NCBI GenBank assembly: GCA_022828595.1 | Contig: JAKGHH010000001.1 | Coordinates: 206,727,813-206,791,812, forward strand | Direction: 5' to 3' | DNA from: Nelumbo lutea | Taxonomy: Eukaryota > Streptophyta > Magnoliopsida > Proteales > Nelumbonaceae | Length of the DNA stretch: 64,000 bases | Shown here: piece by piece, positions 42,726 to 53,409 of the stretch | Layout: each line of letters opens with the position of its first letter | Numbering within the stretch: position 1 is the stretch's first letter | Made by a program: the position numbers and the translations under genes | The notes under the pieces: model-generated | What the model was told of the DNA's origin: nothing | Database searches by the model: none | Seen by the model: the letters and a program-made list of their open reading frames with translations, nothing else

Positions 42726-43856
42726 CTGCAGTGCTGCCTGAAAAATCAGTCTCTCATCATTCTCCATAGGTTTTTCGTCTCCTAAACCTGAAACATATAC
42801 AGGATTACTTGAACAAGCATAGTGTGTACTACTAACAGATCTTCCCTGCACCAAAGATGAAGGCAGCACCCTGATTCCACTACTTTCATACATAACAATT
42901 TCATCACCAACCCTGTCTGAATTGTCTTTCATGTAAATATTAAAATCCGTTACATTTGTACCCACGGAATGATTAGATCTTCCATAAGCATCAGACATAC
43001 GACTGCTATCCCCATTCTCCAAAGAAAATTTTGGTTTAGTAGTTGGTGCAGAAAACTGAAGCAAAGCTGGAAGCTTCCTCCTTAAGGTTTCTTGGGATGA
43101 AAGCTTTTCTGGATCAACTGGCTGACCCACATTCTGATTCTCTTCCAAATGCTTGGGAACATCTGTTTCCCCAAAGTGCTGGGTCAATGTCACTCCCTTG
43201 TCACTAGAACTAGGAAAAAATTGTTCTGCAGGCCCTTTATTAGAAACATATGTTCTAGGCAGCAGAAGCTTTTGAGATGATTCGCCGTAACCTGCAAATT
43301 TAAGCAATGGCTCAATGCCAGATGATAAATAAATATTCTCAGTTAGGTATGAAAAGAATTCACATCCATAATATATTGAACTTTACCATGTGAATTAGAG
43401 CAGGAGGTAGAAGCCCAAGATGGAAGCTTCCTAGGAATGGAAGAAGCAGCAGATCCCCTTGGAAATGATGTTTCTTTTTCTGGGAGAACTTCACCTTCAC
43501 TATCTGATGAATTAATTTCTATTGGATCTACTGAAGCCATAGAAGCTAAATAAGGACTTTTCCTTTCAGTGGAAAACTTAGAAAAATCACTGACTGGAGT
43601 CTGAATCTGCAAATAAAGAACAATGTCTATATCTGATACTTTTTTCTGAAAAAGATAAATGTTATTATTATCTGATCATAAAACTAGCAACCCCACAAAT
43701 AATAAGCATTGTAAAGTCATTAGGAAGTTCAATAATCCAACTCACTGGGACCATGCAGTGCCTCAAAATCAAGCTGCAAATCCATCCCTTCAGAAAAGAG
43801 CAGCATCTTCGAGTAGACTCAAGGAGATCAAGAAGAAGATTCTCATGCTCCTGCAT
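42726..43856 (-). CDS. CHR28: CHR28-type SNF2 helicase-like protein, N-terminal exons (partial)
   Basis: Three - strand exons join in phase: 43746-43856, 43387-43606, 42726-43291 (GT-AG at each junction). The protein includes ASMASVDPIEINSSDSEGE, IPRKLPSWASTS, GDEIVMYESSGIRVLPSSL and NDERLIFQAALQ. This order is typical of the N-terminal region of plant CHR27/CHR28 helicase-like proteins just before the SNF2 ATPase. IEINSSDSEGE also fits a SUMO-interaction motif. The family joins an SNF2 ATPase to a RING finger and acts in chromatin and SUMO-targeted pathways. The ATPase should follow QAALQ but is absent to the left. The start is taken at ATG 43856, after an in-frame stop; another frame in exon 1 (MDLQLDFEALHGP) is possible. 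Likely a truncated gene. Confidence 0.68.
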
Positions 43857-44030
43857 CTACTGCAACTGCGTACCCACTTTAATAAGAAGCCCCAGATTGA
43901 TGAAGCAAAGACTTAACTGGATAATAAAGTGCTAGAACCTACGTTTCTGCAATGTTACAAGCAACAGATTGATCTATAAATAGGATATATGTAAATGAAC
44001 ATAAAACAACTTGAGTCTCAGTATAAGCAC
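43857..44030. other. Region upstream of SNF2-like exon
   Basis: TTGCAG directly precedes TAGATG on the - strand, so a further 5' exon may lie to the right. None is recognised before the LINE. Confidence 0.35.
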
Positions 44031-44435
44031 TTAAGAGAGTTCACATAAATGAATGTATAGAGACTGGGCCAAATGGTCCCAGTACTCTTTGTAGCCCCAA
44101 ATGGTAGTATCCGGGTTTAGAAGCCATCCCGTTACCACCTGAGAGTCCCCTTCAACTAGGAGATGCTCCACCCCAAGCTGGTTAGCAATCTGAATTCCTT
44201 GTACTGCAGCAAGGATTTCTGCCCTTGTGGAGTCTCCTACTCCCACCGGTCCTGAGAATAAGGAGATTATGTTGCTGTCCTTATTACTCAGGACACCCCC
44301 TATACCTGAAGGCCCTGTATTGCCTTGGCTGCTTCTATCAAAATTCAACTTACACGGAACCCTTTTTTTTTGATGAATTATTAGGTAACAGCTTTGCAAG
44401 CATCCCTTAGAGAGGCATGATATGGTACCTCTCAA
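44031..44435 (-). pseudogene. LINE RNase H fragment, second copy
   Basis: CKLNFDRSSQGNTGPSG.GGV, SLFSGPVGVGDSTRAE, AAVQGIQIANQLG and LLVEGDSQVVTGWL form the L1-type RNase H with its D, E and D residues. It follows another RNase H fragment on the same strand, so it comes from a second LINE copy. Confidence 0.8.
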
Positions 44436-44447
44436 TAATAAAGCAAA

Positions 44448-44891
44448 TTACATTTGTTCCCAAAACAAAAATGACTTATTCACCCCTTTCTTAGCCAAAG
44501 CATCTGCCACCCCATTTGCTGATCTCCTCACCCATTGTATCCTCAAATTCACATTCCTGGTAAGCCATTTAAATTTTTTCATTTCACTCCAGTAGCACCA
44601 AATTATAGACTCTAGATTCTTTAACCACTCCCCCACTACTTTTTAATCCCCTTTGATCACCACGTTTGCCAAGTTTAGCTCACTAGCAATCTGCACCCCT
44701 TCTATTGCAGCAAGCAGTTCTGCTTTAAGAGATTCCACCACACCTGCAGGGCCAGAAAAGAGTGCCATAAGTTTACCTTCTCCATCCCTCAAAACCCCTC
44801 CTACTCCGGAAGGGCCCGGATTACCTTGGCTACTCCCATCAAAGTTCAGTTTATCAAAACCTTTAATTGGAGGTAACCCAATAACCACCAC
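44448..44891 (-). pseudogene. LINE RNase H fragment, first copy
   Basis: Two adjoining frames: 44643-44891 (KLNFDGSSQGNPGPSGVGG, SLKAELLAAIEGVQIASE, VVIKGD) and 44448-44636 (RIQWVRRSANGVADALAKKG). Together they make a nearly complete RNase H with one stop between them. It continues the LINE running from 52.4 kb. Confidence 0.82.
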
Positions 44892-44957
44892 TCTGTCCTT
44901 TCTATAAAAGCTTCTAGCAACTGCTTCCTAATTCCTCTAAATATCATCAAAAGAAAA

Positions 44958-45370
44958 CTAGGAGAACAGCTCCAAGGTCTTAATCCAATGGATCACCCTG
45001 ACTATCACAAGTCCTAATTTCTTCCTTCTCTCCTTCTCTGAGAAGATTCTTGCATTCCTCTCTTCCCAGATGGTCCAAATCAAGGCTGTTCTAACACATC
45101 TCCATATAATCCTTCCCCTCTTCTTTGGCCAAGTAAATAGAGAAGGATCAAATTGCATATTAACCTCCATAGGTAAAGTCCACCTGCACCTGAACAAAGA
45201 GAAAAACCAACGCCAAATAGCTGCAACAACGGGACAGGAAATCAGTAAATTATGGAAACTCCCATTACTAGATTTGCACAAGACACGCCAGTTACAAAAG
45301 AAACAAGAATTAGGTCTTCTCTTCTATAGCATGTCCAGAGTACTTATCTTCCCATGAACTATTTCCCAAC
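44958..45370 (-). pseudogene. LINE zf-RVT region
   Basis: PPKVRAFCWEIVHGKI, then CKSSNGSFHNLLISCPVV, IWRWFFSLF, WPKKRGRIIWR and IWEERNARIF are typical of the zf-RVT domain and its tail in plant LINEs. It is in frame over 108 codons at 44958-45281. Confidence 0.82.
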
Positions 45371-45379
45371 AGAAAGCTC

Positions 45380-45944
45380 TTACTTTGGGTGGTATGGGTC
45401 TACACCAAAACCCTTTAAAGGGAAAACGAGAGATTGAGGATTCACAAAAGGACTTGAACAAAGAAGCACAAGAAAGGTTGCATCGGTTTTCCTCAGGATA
45501 TGGACTAGAAAGGTTGCATTCACCCCTGGACTAACTCTATGCTTCATGGAAAATTCATTGAAGACTTCAAACAAATCATCTTTCACAATTTCCCAACAAT
45601 CTTGGTAGAAAGCCATTGTAAAACCATCTAGGCAGGGGATTGATCTATCCATTAAAAATGTTGTCTTCCAAATTTCCTCTCCTTCAAAATTCCTTTCCAA
45701 CCAATTTGCTACCTCAGTCTCCACACAAGGCCACTCGAATTCCCCCACACTCGTTCTCTCATTCAAGGCCTCCTACAAAATTGATTTGAAGTGGTCCACA
45801 AAGATCTTAGCAATCTCATCCTGATTGGTTATCTCCTGCCCTTCCATCTCAAAATTGGGCACATAATTTTTCCTCCTCCCATTTTCTAGGGTATGAAAAA
45901 ATTTTGTATTACCATCCTCTTCTTTTATCCACTTACATCTAGAT
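45380..45944 (-). pseudogene. LINE linker and RT start
   Basis: SRCKWIKEEDGNTKFFHTLE, ENGRRKNYVPNFEM, then IPCLDGFTMAFYQDCWEIV and FLVHILRKTDA. The RT breaks off after its first motifs and joins the zf-RVT part directly, so most of the palm is deleted. The upstream half continues across the gypsy insertion at 50906. Confidence 0.8.
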
Positions 45945-45949
45945 CTTTG

Positions 45950-46442
45950 TGTTAAGGGCCCGGGAATAGGATCTCGTCACGGGTCGGTCCACGGGGAAAA
46001 CCTCCTATTTTCCCTTGTTCCTTCCTGCTCTTGATTAACCTATCTTGGCGCCTCTGGTGATTTGTTCAAGAGATCACCAACTCTCCTAACTCATTTCTTA
46101 AACTGAATATTCGATATCTCATTCAATAATGGGGTCTCCTTAAATAGGAGATTAACAAGAGTCCTAATCAAAGGGAGTCTCCTTGCTGAATAGGGAGACT
46201 TCCAGTTCTATCTTGCTAAGGATAAGATAAGCTTATCCTAATCTGATAAGCTACTAACAAGATAAGAGATAAGAACAATAAGATAAGAACAAGCAAATGA
46301 GCTAAGCTAATCTAGATAAGGATGTTGTTACCGAACTGGGTAGGATGAGTATCACTGAATCATTGCTGCTGCTGGCGGTGGGTCAGGTGCCTGTTACTGC
46401 CGACGGTGATGGTACGTCTTCCCGAGGAAGGCGTCCATAACA
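45950..46442 (-). repeat. Chromovirus 3' LTR
   Basis: 493 bp. It contains repeated GATAAGA motifs around 46200-46330. The last 16 or so codons of the chromodomain frame run into it. Confidence 0.95.
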
Positions 46443-46858
46443 TTACTCCCCTCCTGGACTACGAGCTTGTCCTCAAGCTCGAACTCTGGATATGTGGCTT
46501 GGAACTCCACCAATGGGATCCATGTGACTTCTGTTGATGGCAAATTACACCATTCCACCAAGACTTCAAGGGTTCCATGATTGAAACGAGAGCAGGTGAC
46601 AGCTTTAGGTTGGGGGACCAGCTTGCCATCTTTCAAGGGTGGCAGGGAGGGAACTTGGTCCGGGGGAACACCCGTAAATGGCTTCAGCAAGGAGATGTGG
46701 AAGACATCATGAATCCGGATGGTCTCAGGCAATTCCAACTGATAGGCCACACTGCCAATCCATCTTAGAACCTTGTAGGGCCCATAGAACTTAGGGCCAG
46801 CTTCGGGGCAGCCTTGTGGCACAAGGAACGTGACCGGTAGGGCTGGAGCTTCAACCAA
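46394..46858 (-). pseudogene. Chromovirus integrase C-terminus and chromodomain
   Basis: GPYKVLRWIGSVAYQLELP and IHDVFHISLLKPF are the gypsy integrase C-terminal fold. They are followed by TLEVLVEWCNLPSTEVTWI and ATYPEFELEDKL, a chromodomain. Such domains direct integration by binding modified histone H3 in heterochromatin. The frame is intact over 154 codons and ends inside the LTR. Confidence 0.9.
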
Positions 46859-47715
46859 ACAAATTGTGTTGGGTCGAAGGACAGTTCCCGGTGGTGCTTG
46901 TCATAGTGGAGCTTCATGCGGAGCTGGGCCTGCTGTAAGCGAAGGCAGACGTCAGCTAGGAGGGCGTCGCGTTCTTGTAAGGAGTGATCAATTGCTTCCA
47001 AACGAGTAGAACCTGACTCGTAGGACAGCAAGCGGGGAGGATCCCTGCCATAAACGACGCGAAAGGGAGTCATGCCGAGAGAAGAATGGTATGTTGTGTT
47101 GTAGCAGTACTCAACCCAAGGGAGCCAATCCACCCACTGTCGTGATTGATCGCCTACGAAACAGCGGGGATACATCTCGATTGTGCAGTTAACCACTTCC
47201 GTCTGACCGTCGGTTTGTGGCCGGTAAGCTGATGAGTAGGCCAGGGTGGTGCCTTGTAGCCGGAATAACTCTTTCCAGAAGGCACTAGTGAAAACCGGGT
47301 CTCTATCGCTGACTATGGCTTCTGGTAACCCATGTAAGTGAAAGACATGTGTAAAGAAGGCGAGAGCAACCGAAGTGGGACTATACGGGTGTGATAGAGG
47401 AATGAAGTGGGCGTATTTAGAGAAGCGGTCGACTACCACGAAGAGAACTGATTTGCCACCTATCTTGGGTAGTCCCTAAATGAAGTCCATGGAGATGTCG
47501 GCCCAGATCTGTGTCGGGATGGAGAGGGGCTGCAGGAGGCCTGCCGGGTGTAGGTTTTCCCATTTGTGCTGTTGGCATGTGGAGCAAATCTGGACAAAAT
47601 CTCGAATAGAAGTCTTCATACCTCGCCAATGGAAATCAGTCTGGACGCGGTGTAGTGTTTTTTGAATGCCCTCGTGAGTGGAGTTATGGATGCTGGTGAT
47701 GATGGTGGGGATCAA
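46765..47715 (-). pseudogene. Chromovirus integrase
   Basis: The zinc-binding HHCC motif reads HNSTHEGIQKTLHR, then CSTCQQHKW. The core is DISMDFI, a TAG stop, GLPKIGG, VVVDRFSKYAHFIPL, VSDRDPVFTSAFW and QTDGQTEVVN. All three catalytic acids (D, D, E) are kept. A frameshift near 46860 leads to the chromodomain frame. Confidence 0.9.
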
Positions 47716-47739
47716 CGGGCAGTCTGGTGGAAGATGGAC

Positions 47740-48402
47740 TCATCCCTTATACAGTACCAACCCGTCTTGAAGTGACCGATTGGGGTCGGCGGTGCCGAAC
47801 TGGATCTTCTGTAGCAAGAGCGACCATTCCGGGGACTGTGGTACTGCCTTCTTAATGTCAACAAACAGAGAGATCCGAGGTTGGGAAATGCTACACAGAG
47901 CCATCGCGTCTTCATCTCGCCTAGACAAGGCATCAGCTGTGCGATTTGAGGATCCCGCCTTATATTCCACCCAGAAGTCAAACCCGAGCAGTTTGCTAAC
48001 CCAATGTTGCTAAGGGGAAGCGGTGAGATGCTGCTCTAACAGGTATTTGAGGCTGTAATGATCAGTTTTGACGACGAACGACCGCCCCCACAAATATGGC
48101 CTCTAGTGCTGGACGGCTCGGGCTAGGCCAATTAGTTCGCGCTCATAGGCTAGAAGCTTCAGGTGCCAGTTGGCTAGTCTGCGGCTGAAGAAAGCAATCG
48201 GGTGCCCTTGTTGCTGTAGTACGGCCCCGATACCCACTCCGGAAGCATCGCACTCGACTGTAAATTCGAGGGCGAAATTAGGTAATTGCAAGACAGGGGT
48301 GGAAGACAGGGCATTTCTCAGTGTTAGGAAAGCTTCATCTGCTGCGTCGTCCCACCGGAAGGAATTTTTCTTCAACAGGTTGGTTAACGGGGCTGCCAAC
48401 AA
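47740..48402 (-). pseudogene. Chromovirus RNase H
   Basis: FRWDDAADEAFLTLRNAL and VECDASGVGIGAVLQQ, then FSRRLANWHLKLLAYEREL, carry the catalytic Asp and Glu. EYKAGSSNRTADALSRRDED at the left end holds the last Asp. A break near 48100 separates the two frames. Confidence 0.88.
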
Positions 48403-48653
48403 TCCATAGTTCTGTACAAATTTGCGGTAGTAACCCGTTAAACCGAGGAGCCCGCGTAAGGCCTTGGCTGATTGAGGTTTGGGCCATTCTTTTATAGCCT
48501 AAATCTTGGAACTACCAACTGTCACACCCTGCCCATGGATGACGTGGCCGAGATAAAGAACCTATCACTCCCCGAAGGAGCACTTGGACCGTTTCAGGAA
48601 TAATTTGTGTTGACGTAGGAGCTCAAAAACGGTCCTCAGATGGTAGACATGCT

Positions 48654-49253
48654 CTACCCATGAATTGCTGTAAACGAGGATATCATCAAAAAAACTAGAA
48701 CAAATTTGCACAGATGGGGCTGGAATACCTTGTTCATTAGTGACTGAAATGTAGATGGGGCATTGGAGAGTCCGAATGGCATGACTAAAAATTCGAAGTG
48801 GCCATGGTGGGTGCGAAAAGCAGTCTTCTTCACGTCACCGGGAGCCATGCGAACTTGGAAGTATCCGGACCTGAGGTCCAACTTAGAGAAATACTGGGCA
48901 CCATGCAAATCGTCCAGCAGTTCATCCACAACGGGAATAGGGAACTTATCTTTGATCGTCCGGTCATTGTGTTCTCTATAGTCAACACAGAACCTCCACG
49001 TTCCATCCTGCTTCGCCACCAACAGAACCGGCGAAGAGAAGGGGGAGTGACTTTTGCGTATGATTCCTTGGTTCAGCATCTCTGTACATTGTTTCTCTAT
49101 CTCGTCCTTCTGTAAGTGAGGATAGCGGTAAGGCCGGACAACGACTGGTGCTGAACCCGCCACCAAAGGAATACGATGGTCGCAAGCTCGGGAAGGAGGG
49201 AGGCCCTTGGGTTCCTGGAACAGATCTGAAAACTCGGCAAGAAGTTTTTCCAT
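48654..49253 (-). pseudogene. Chromovirus reverse transcriptase
   Basis: [84 protein letters not shown] and [17 protein letters not shown]. The active site FFDDILVYS is present at about 48668-48695 but lies one base out of frame in a run of T. RT starts right after the zinc-knuckle region, with no protease in between. Confidence 0.9.
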
Positions 49254-49255
49254 GG

Positions 49256-50449
49256 CTGCCAGTTCTGTCTGAAGTGCATGGACCGTGGTGTCCTTTCTTT
49301 AACCCTGCAACCGTGCCATGAAACTTGCTTTCCATTTAAGTGGGAGGTCATGGTGAGTGGTTCTTCTTCCTCCTCCTCTTGTTCATCGATGAGGAGGCAA
49401 AAAAGCCTCTTGCATCTATGTCCTGCCGAGTAGAGGTCATCACAGTTGAAACATTGGCCTCTTGCTCGGCGTTCTGCCATTTCTGCCCTGGTCGGACGCT
49501 TAATGGGTGGAGCGGCCATGTTGCTACCTGTACTTGTCATTGGTCTAGAGGCGGTGGTGGTGGGAGTTTTCAATCCTCGGCTGGTAGCAGAAGAGGGGGT
49601 CGTTGCTGCTGATCTTGGGGGTACCCATGAGTTTGGTGGCCGACCCACATTAAAAATTCCGCGGCTGAGCTGCAGTTTGCACTCGAACGCACAAGCTAAG
49701 TTCATGGTTGTGACCAAATTTGGGGGATTCTGCATCTCGACATCCACCCGCAAGGGTTCTGATAGCCCTGCCGTGAACATATCCACTTGCTGGTCGGGTC
49801 GCATGGAGGATGCCCTCCCGAGGAGGGTTTGGAACTATCACTGATATTCAGCCACCGTGTCGGTCTATTTAAGGTTAATCAGCTCACCCAGTGGGTTGCT
49901 GGTCAGTGGGGGTCCGAACCTAAGAAGGCAATATGACTTAAACTGGGGCCAACTGAGCCCGGGTTCTTATTGCTCTAACCGATAAAACCAAAGTTGTGCT
50001 TCCTCTATTAAGTGAAAGGTGGCTAGACTTACCTTATCCCGGTCATCTGTCCGTTGGTTCTGAAAAAATTGCTCGTAGCGATACAGCCAGCCTAAGGGGT
50101 CTCCGTTGCCGTTGTACGACGGGAATTCCAGCCTGCTGTACTTGGGGACGACTGCGGTTCTTTGGCTAACGAACTGCTGCTCGCTGGAAGACTCTGGCAA
50201 ATCTGATCGGCGGCCATTGGCGGCTGTCCCTCCTTTAGAGTTCCCTTCCCTAGAAAGGAATAGCTCCATCAGGCGTCGCAGTTCCCTCACTTCTTCTTTG
50301 ATCTCACGAACTTCGAAGCTGGTCTCCACGAGTTGGTGCTCGAGGTCGTGGACCCTGGATGGTAGCTGCTCCAGATCACCCATAACGCCTTGCTCTGATA
50401 CCAAGTTGTTGACGGCCCGGGAATAGGATCTCGTCACGGGTCGGTCCAC
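49256..50449 (-). pseudogene. Chromovirus gag
   Basis: 50449-49967 encodes a coiled-coil-like N-terminus (DLEHQLVETSFEVREIKEEV), then LEFPSYNGNGDPLGWLYRYE and VSLATFHLIEEAQLWFYRLE. A stop precedes the second frame (49804 leftwards) with PDQQVDMFTAGLSEPLRV, a Ser/Thr/Pro linker and the zinc knuckle CFNCDDLYSAGHRCKRLFCL. An acidic EEEEEE stretch follows and the frame then leads directly to the RT linker. Confidence 0.88.
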
Positions 50450-50900
50450 GGGGAAAACCTCCTGTTTTCCCTTGTTCCTTCCTGCTCTTAATGAACCTAT
50501 CTTGGCGCCTCTGGTGATTTGTTCAAGAGATCAACTCTCCTAACTCACTTCTTAAACTAAATATTCGATATCTCATTCAATAATGGGGTCTCCTTAAATA
50601 GGAGATTACAAGAGTCCTAATCAAAGGGAATCTCCTTGCTAAATAGGGAGACTTCCAGTTCTATCTTGCTAAGGATAAGATAAGCTAATCCTAATCTGAT
50701 AAGCTACTAACAAGATAAGATAAGAGATAAGAACAATAAGATAAGAACAAGCAAATGAGCTAAGCTAATCTAGATAAGGTTGCTGTTGCCGAACTGAATA
50801 GGATGAGTATCACTGAATCATTACTGCTGCTGGCGGTGGGTCAGGTGCCTGTTGCTGCCGGCGGCAATGGTACGTCTTCCCGAGGAAGGCGTCCATAACA
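50407..50900 (-). repeat. Chromovirus 5' LTR
   Basis: 494 bp, paired with 45950-46442; ends CCATAACA next to the CTTTG duplication. Confidence 0.95.
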
Positions 50901-50905
50901 CTTTG

Positions 50906-51282
50906 TCTCCAACAAATCTCTTCCCTTAATAAAACTTCTTCTAGCCCTTTCTTAACCCTATATCTAAACGGTCTTTCCCCCACAACTAAGGTCCCCTGGG
51001 CTTCCTTCTCATCTAACTCCTCTAATTTAGACAAAAGTTTGGGCTTTTATTCCTCTACTCTACCAAAGTGCTCCCTATTCCATTCCTTTATTTTCTCTCT
51101 CAACCTCTTTAATTTCTTGTAAAATTTCACTCCTTTCCACTCCACTCCTCTTAACTCCTTCCACCAAACCCCCACTTTTCTCACGAAATATGGGTGTCTA
51201 AACCACATATTTTCAAATCTAAAAGGGGTAAGACCATTTGCAAAGGTTTCTAGACCTAACTTAATTGGACAGTAATCCGAGT
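50906..51282 (-). pseudogene. LINE segment between endonuclease and RT
   Basis: LLNHYSDYCPIKLGLE is the last endonuclease motif (SDHxPI type). FRFENMWFRHPYFVRKV and VWWKEL follow, ending LREEICWRQ. The frame resumes at 45944 as SRCKWIKEEDGNTKFF, so the chromovirus split it exactly here. Confidence 0.85.
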
Positions 51283-51958
51283 AGTGATTTAATAGACGCA
51301 CCTGCAGGCAAGGTACATTTTAGGGTATGTGCCTCACCTAGGTCCCAAGTAGAGCATTTTCAAAAGGTGCATGCCTAGTGTGCCTAGGTGTGTGCTAGAT
51401 ACACCTTGATCTTCAGCCCATGTGTGTGCCTTTTAAAAATATATGCATTTTTTCTGTTTTTTTTTTTTTGTGTGTGTGTTTGGTAGTTGGATCGGGGGTA
51501 GAGTCCCTCAAGGCAACATTAGCAAATATGGGGTTCTCTCCGCTCACTAAAGGCGGCTCGTAGAATCAAGAATACATAATATTTAACATCACAATTGCAA
51601 TTTGAAATAATGCAATTGAGAAAAAAAAAACAAAAATAATTAAGAGTTTACATGCTTGAATATGTTGTATATATTATGCTTGATTTATTTTTAAATTTCC
51701 ATTTTAAATATGTTTTACATGTTATGCTTATGTATTTTAATTTGAGATAATAGGTTTAAAATTTGAGTTTATATTTTTAATTAATAATGTTTAATATTTT
51801 AATAACTTGCACTTTTTGAATTTTTTGGATTTTTTTGAATTTTTAGATTTATTTTGCATTTTTATGCCTTGCTTCAAAAAAGGTCCATACCTCACCTTGC
51901 ACCTCAGGCGCAAAATAGCCCTTGTGCTTTTTTTGTGCCTTTCACTTTTAAAACACTA
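51283..51958. mobile_element. MITE1 copy 3, inserted in LINE
   Basis: It starts AGTGATTTAATAGACGCACC and ends CACTTTTAAAACACT, matching MITE1 at 17902-19469 without the nested MITE2. The flanks ATCCGAG and ATCCAAG form an imperfect target duplication. It splits the LINE endonuclease just before the SDYCPI motif. Confidence 0.82.
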
Positions 51959-52432
51959 GATCCAAGGTGACTCTAGATAAAGTTCTAGAAACTTTGCTTC
52001 ATGGGATTCCCAAATTTCATTAAACAGGAACGTATCTAATTTTGAGCATTGGGGTACTTCCTCAAAGTTAGACCAAGTAAATCAGACTTGCATCAGGGGG
52101 ATTTCCTTCAGTTCACAAAATTCTATAAATTCATTAAATCTCCTAATGCTAGTGGTCACCTACTAGTTGGGGTTGTTTGTTTCATTTGAGAATCTAGCCA
52201 CATTAAAGTCCCCTACCACACACCATGGCCGATCCCATAGACCCCTAATAGCATAAAATTCCTCCCACATTTCATTTCTTTTCCAGTATCTATTTGGGCC
52301 ATAAACATTGGTAAATACCAAGATAAAACCATCCCTTATGTTCTTGAACTTCATTGATATCGAGAATCTCCCAATCAGTTCCATCATTGACTCCACCACC
52401 TCATCCTTCCACATTGTTACAATTTGCATGTT
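51959..52432 (-). pseudogene. LINE endonuclease (EEP) fragment
   Basis: GFILVFTNVYGPNRYWKRNE, then WCVVGDFNVARFSNETNN, RRFNEFIEFCEL and CSKLDTFLFNEIWE, are apurinic-type endonuclease motifs of L1 LINEs (the GDFN Asp/Asn pair is intact). The N-terminal SWNVRG motif is missing where the repeat-rich element at 52.44 kb begins. Confidence 0.85.
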
Positions 52433-52439
52433 ATCATGT

Positions 52440-53275
52440 TTTTGTTGTGAGGAAAGTAAAAAAAAATAATCTCAAGGGTTACGCTTTGACAAAACTATCA
52501 AACTGAGGAAGATGAGAGAACAACAGCCCTCCATCGTTCCGACACAGTCCTCTAAGTCAAGCTAAGTTAATCAGTTTCCTTCTTTGTTTTGTTCTCTTTT
52601 TCCACTGGTTTAAAATAGTGGTTACGCCCCATTTTTCTCCTCTTCCTTTTTGTTGGACTAAAGCCATTCTTCTATTCTGGTTTGAATCATATTATTGGAC
52701 TAAAATAGGGGTTCCGCCCCCTTCTTTTGTTCTTAAATTTCTTGTCTGTTTTCAGCTTTTTTTCCCTCATTATTGGTGTCTGAAACAGGGAATCCGCCCC
52801 TTCTTTTATTCTTCATATTCTTCTTTTATTTTAGTATTTTTTTCACTAGCTTTTCCGGATCTAGAACAGGGGCTCCGCCCCCTTCTTTTGTTCTTAACTT
52901 CTTACATTTTTCAGTTTTTTTTGTTCTCATCATTGGTGTCTGAAACAGGGACAGAGTCTTTTCTTCTTCATATTTTTTCTTTTATTTTAATATTTTTTCA
53001 CCAGCTTTTCTGGGTCTAGAACAGGGACTCCGCCCCTTACTTTTCTTCTTCATTTTCTTCTTTTATTTAGTAATTATTCTCATCAAGAAACACTGCAAGA
53101 AACACAAGCACAAAAGTAAGTGCAGAATACATAAAACCAAAAAAACTAGTTCCGAAGGGGTGGAAATCCATCGGCTTTTATTTTTAAATTCCATCGCCTA
53201 GGCAAGGGCTAGACACCCGCCTAGGCGCCTGGGCGCCCCATGGTCGCTTAGCCTCGCCTTGGTGCCTTGAAAAAT
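52440..53275. mobile_element. MITE2-related element with internal higher-order repeat
   Basis: The right end reads GGCGCCCCATGGTCGCTTAG, then CCTCGCCTTGGTGCCTTGA, the reverse complement of the left end at 14903. The interior 52600-53090 holds five or six GGGACTCCGCCCC-type motifs about 80 bp apart. Alternate units start GTCTGAAACAGGG and TCTAGAACAGGG, giving a dimer of about 160 bp. No left terminus is recognised. Confidence 0.6.
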
Positions 53276-53278
53276 ATG

Positions 53279-53409
53279 CTCTGAAGAATGAGATGAAACT
53301 TCACAAACTCTGCGGATGCATAAGGATGAGGTTGCTGAATGGAGAATTAGGGTTTCTCAGGGGAGAAGATGATATTCCCCCTTGGATGAAAGTTTGGATA
53401 AGATTGATC
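53279..53409. repeat. Inverted repeat, left arm
   Basis: About 130 bp (CTCTGAAGAATGAGATGAAA .. GATAAGATTGAT) matches the reverse complement of 54380-54508 with few differences. About 970 bp separate the arms. Confidence 0.85.

Larger units (their letters stand above)
45950..50900 (-). mobile_element. Chromodomain gypsy (chromovirus), protease-less
   Basis: The LTRs are 45950-46442 (3') and 50407-50900 (5'), TGTTRA..CATAACA. A perfect 5-bp duplication CTTTG lies at 45945-45949 and 50901-50905. The primer site (TGGTATCAGAGC on -) is at 50393-50404. By hand the LTRs differ at about 20 of 490 positions (about 4%). Gag, RT, RNase H, integrase and chromodomain are present; the protease is missing. 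It sits within a LINE whose reading frame resumes on both sides. Confidence 0.95.

Noticed and set aside
50810..51034. Open frame of 74 codons joining LKxLEE..EEICWRQ to DAFLGKTYHCRRQ
   Set aside because: It is a read-through from LINE sequence into the chromovirus LTR at the CTTTG target site, not a gene.
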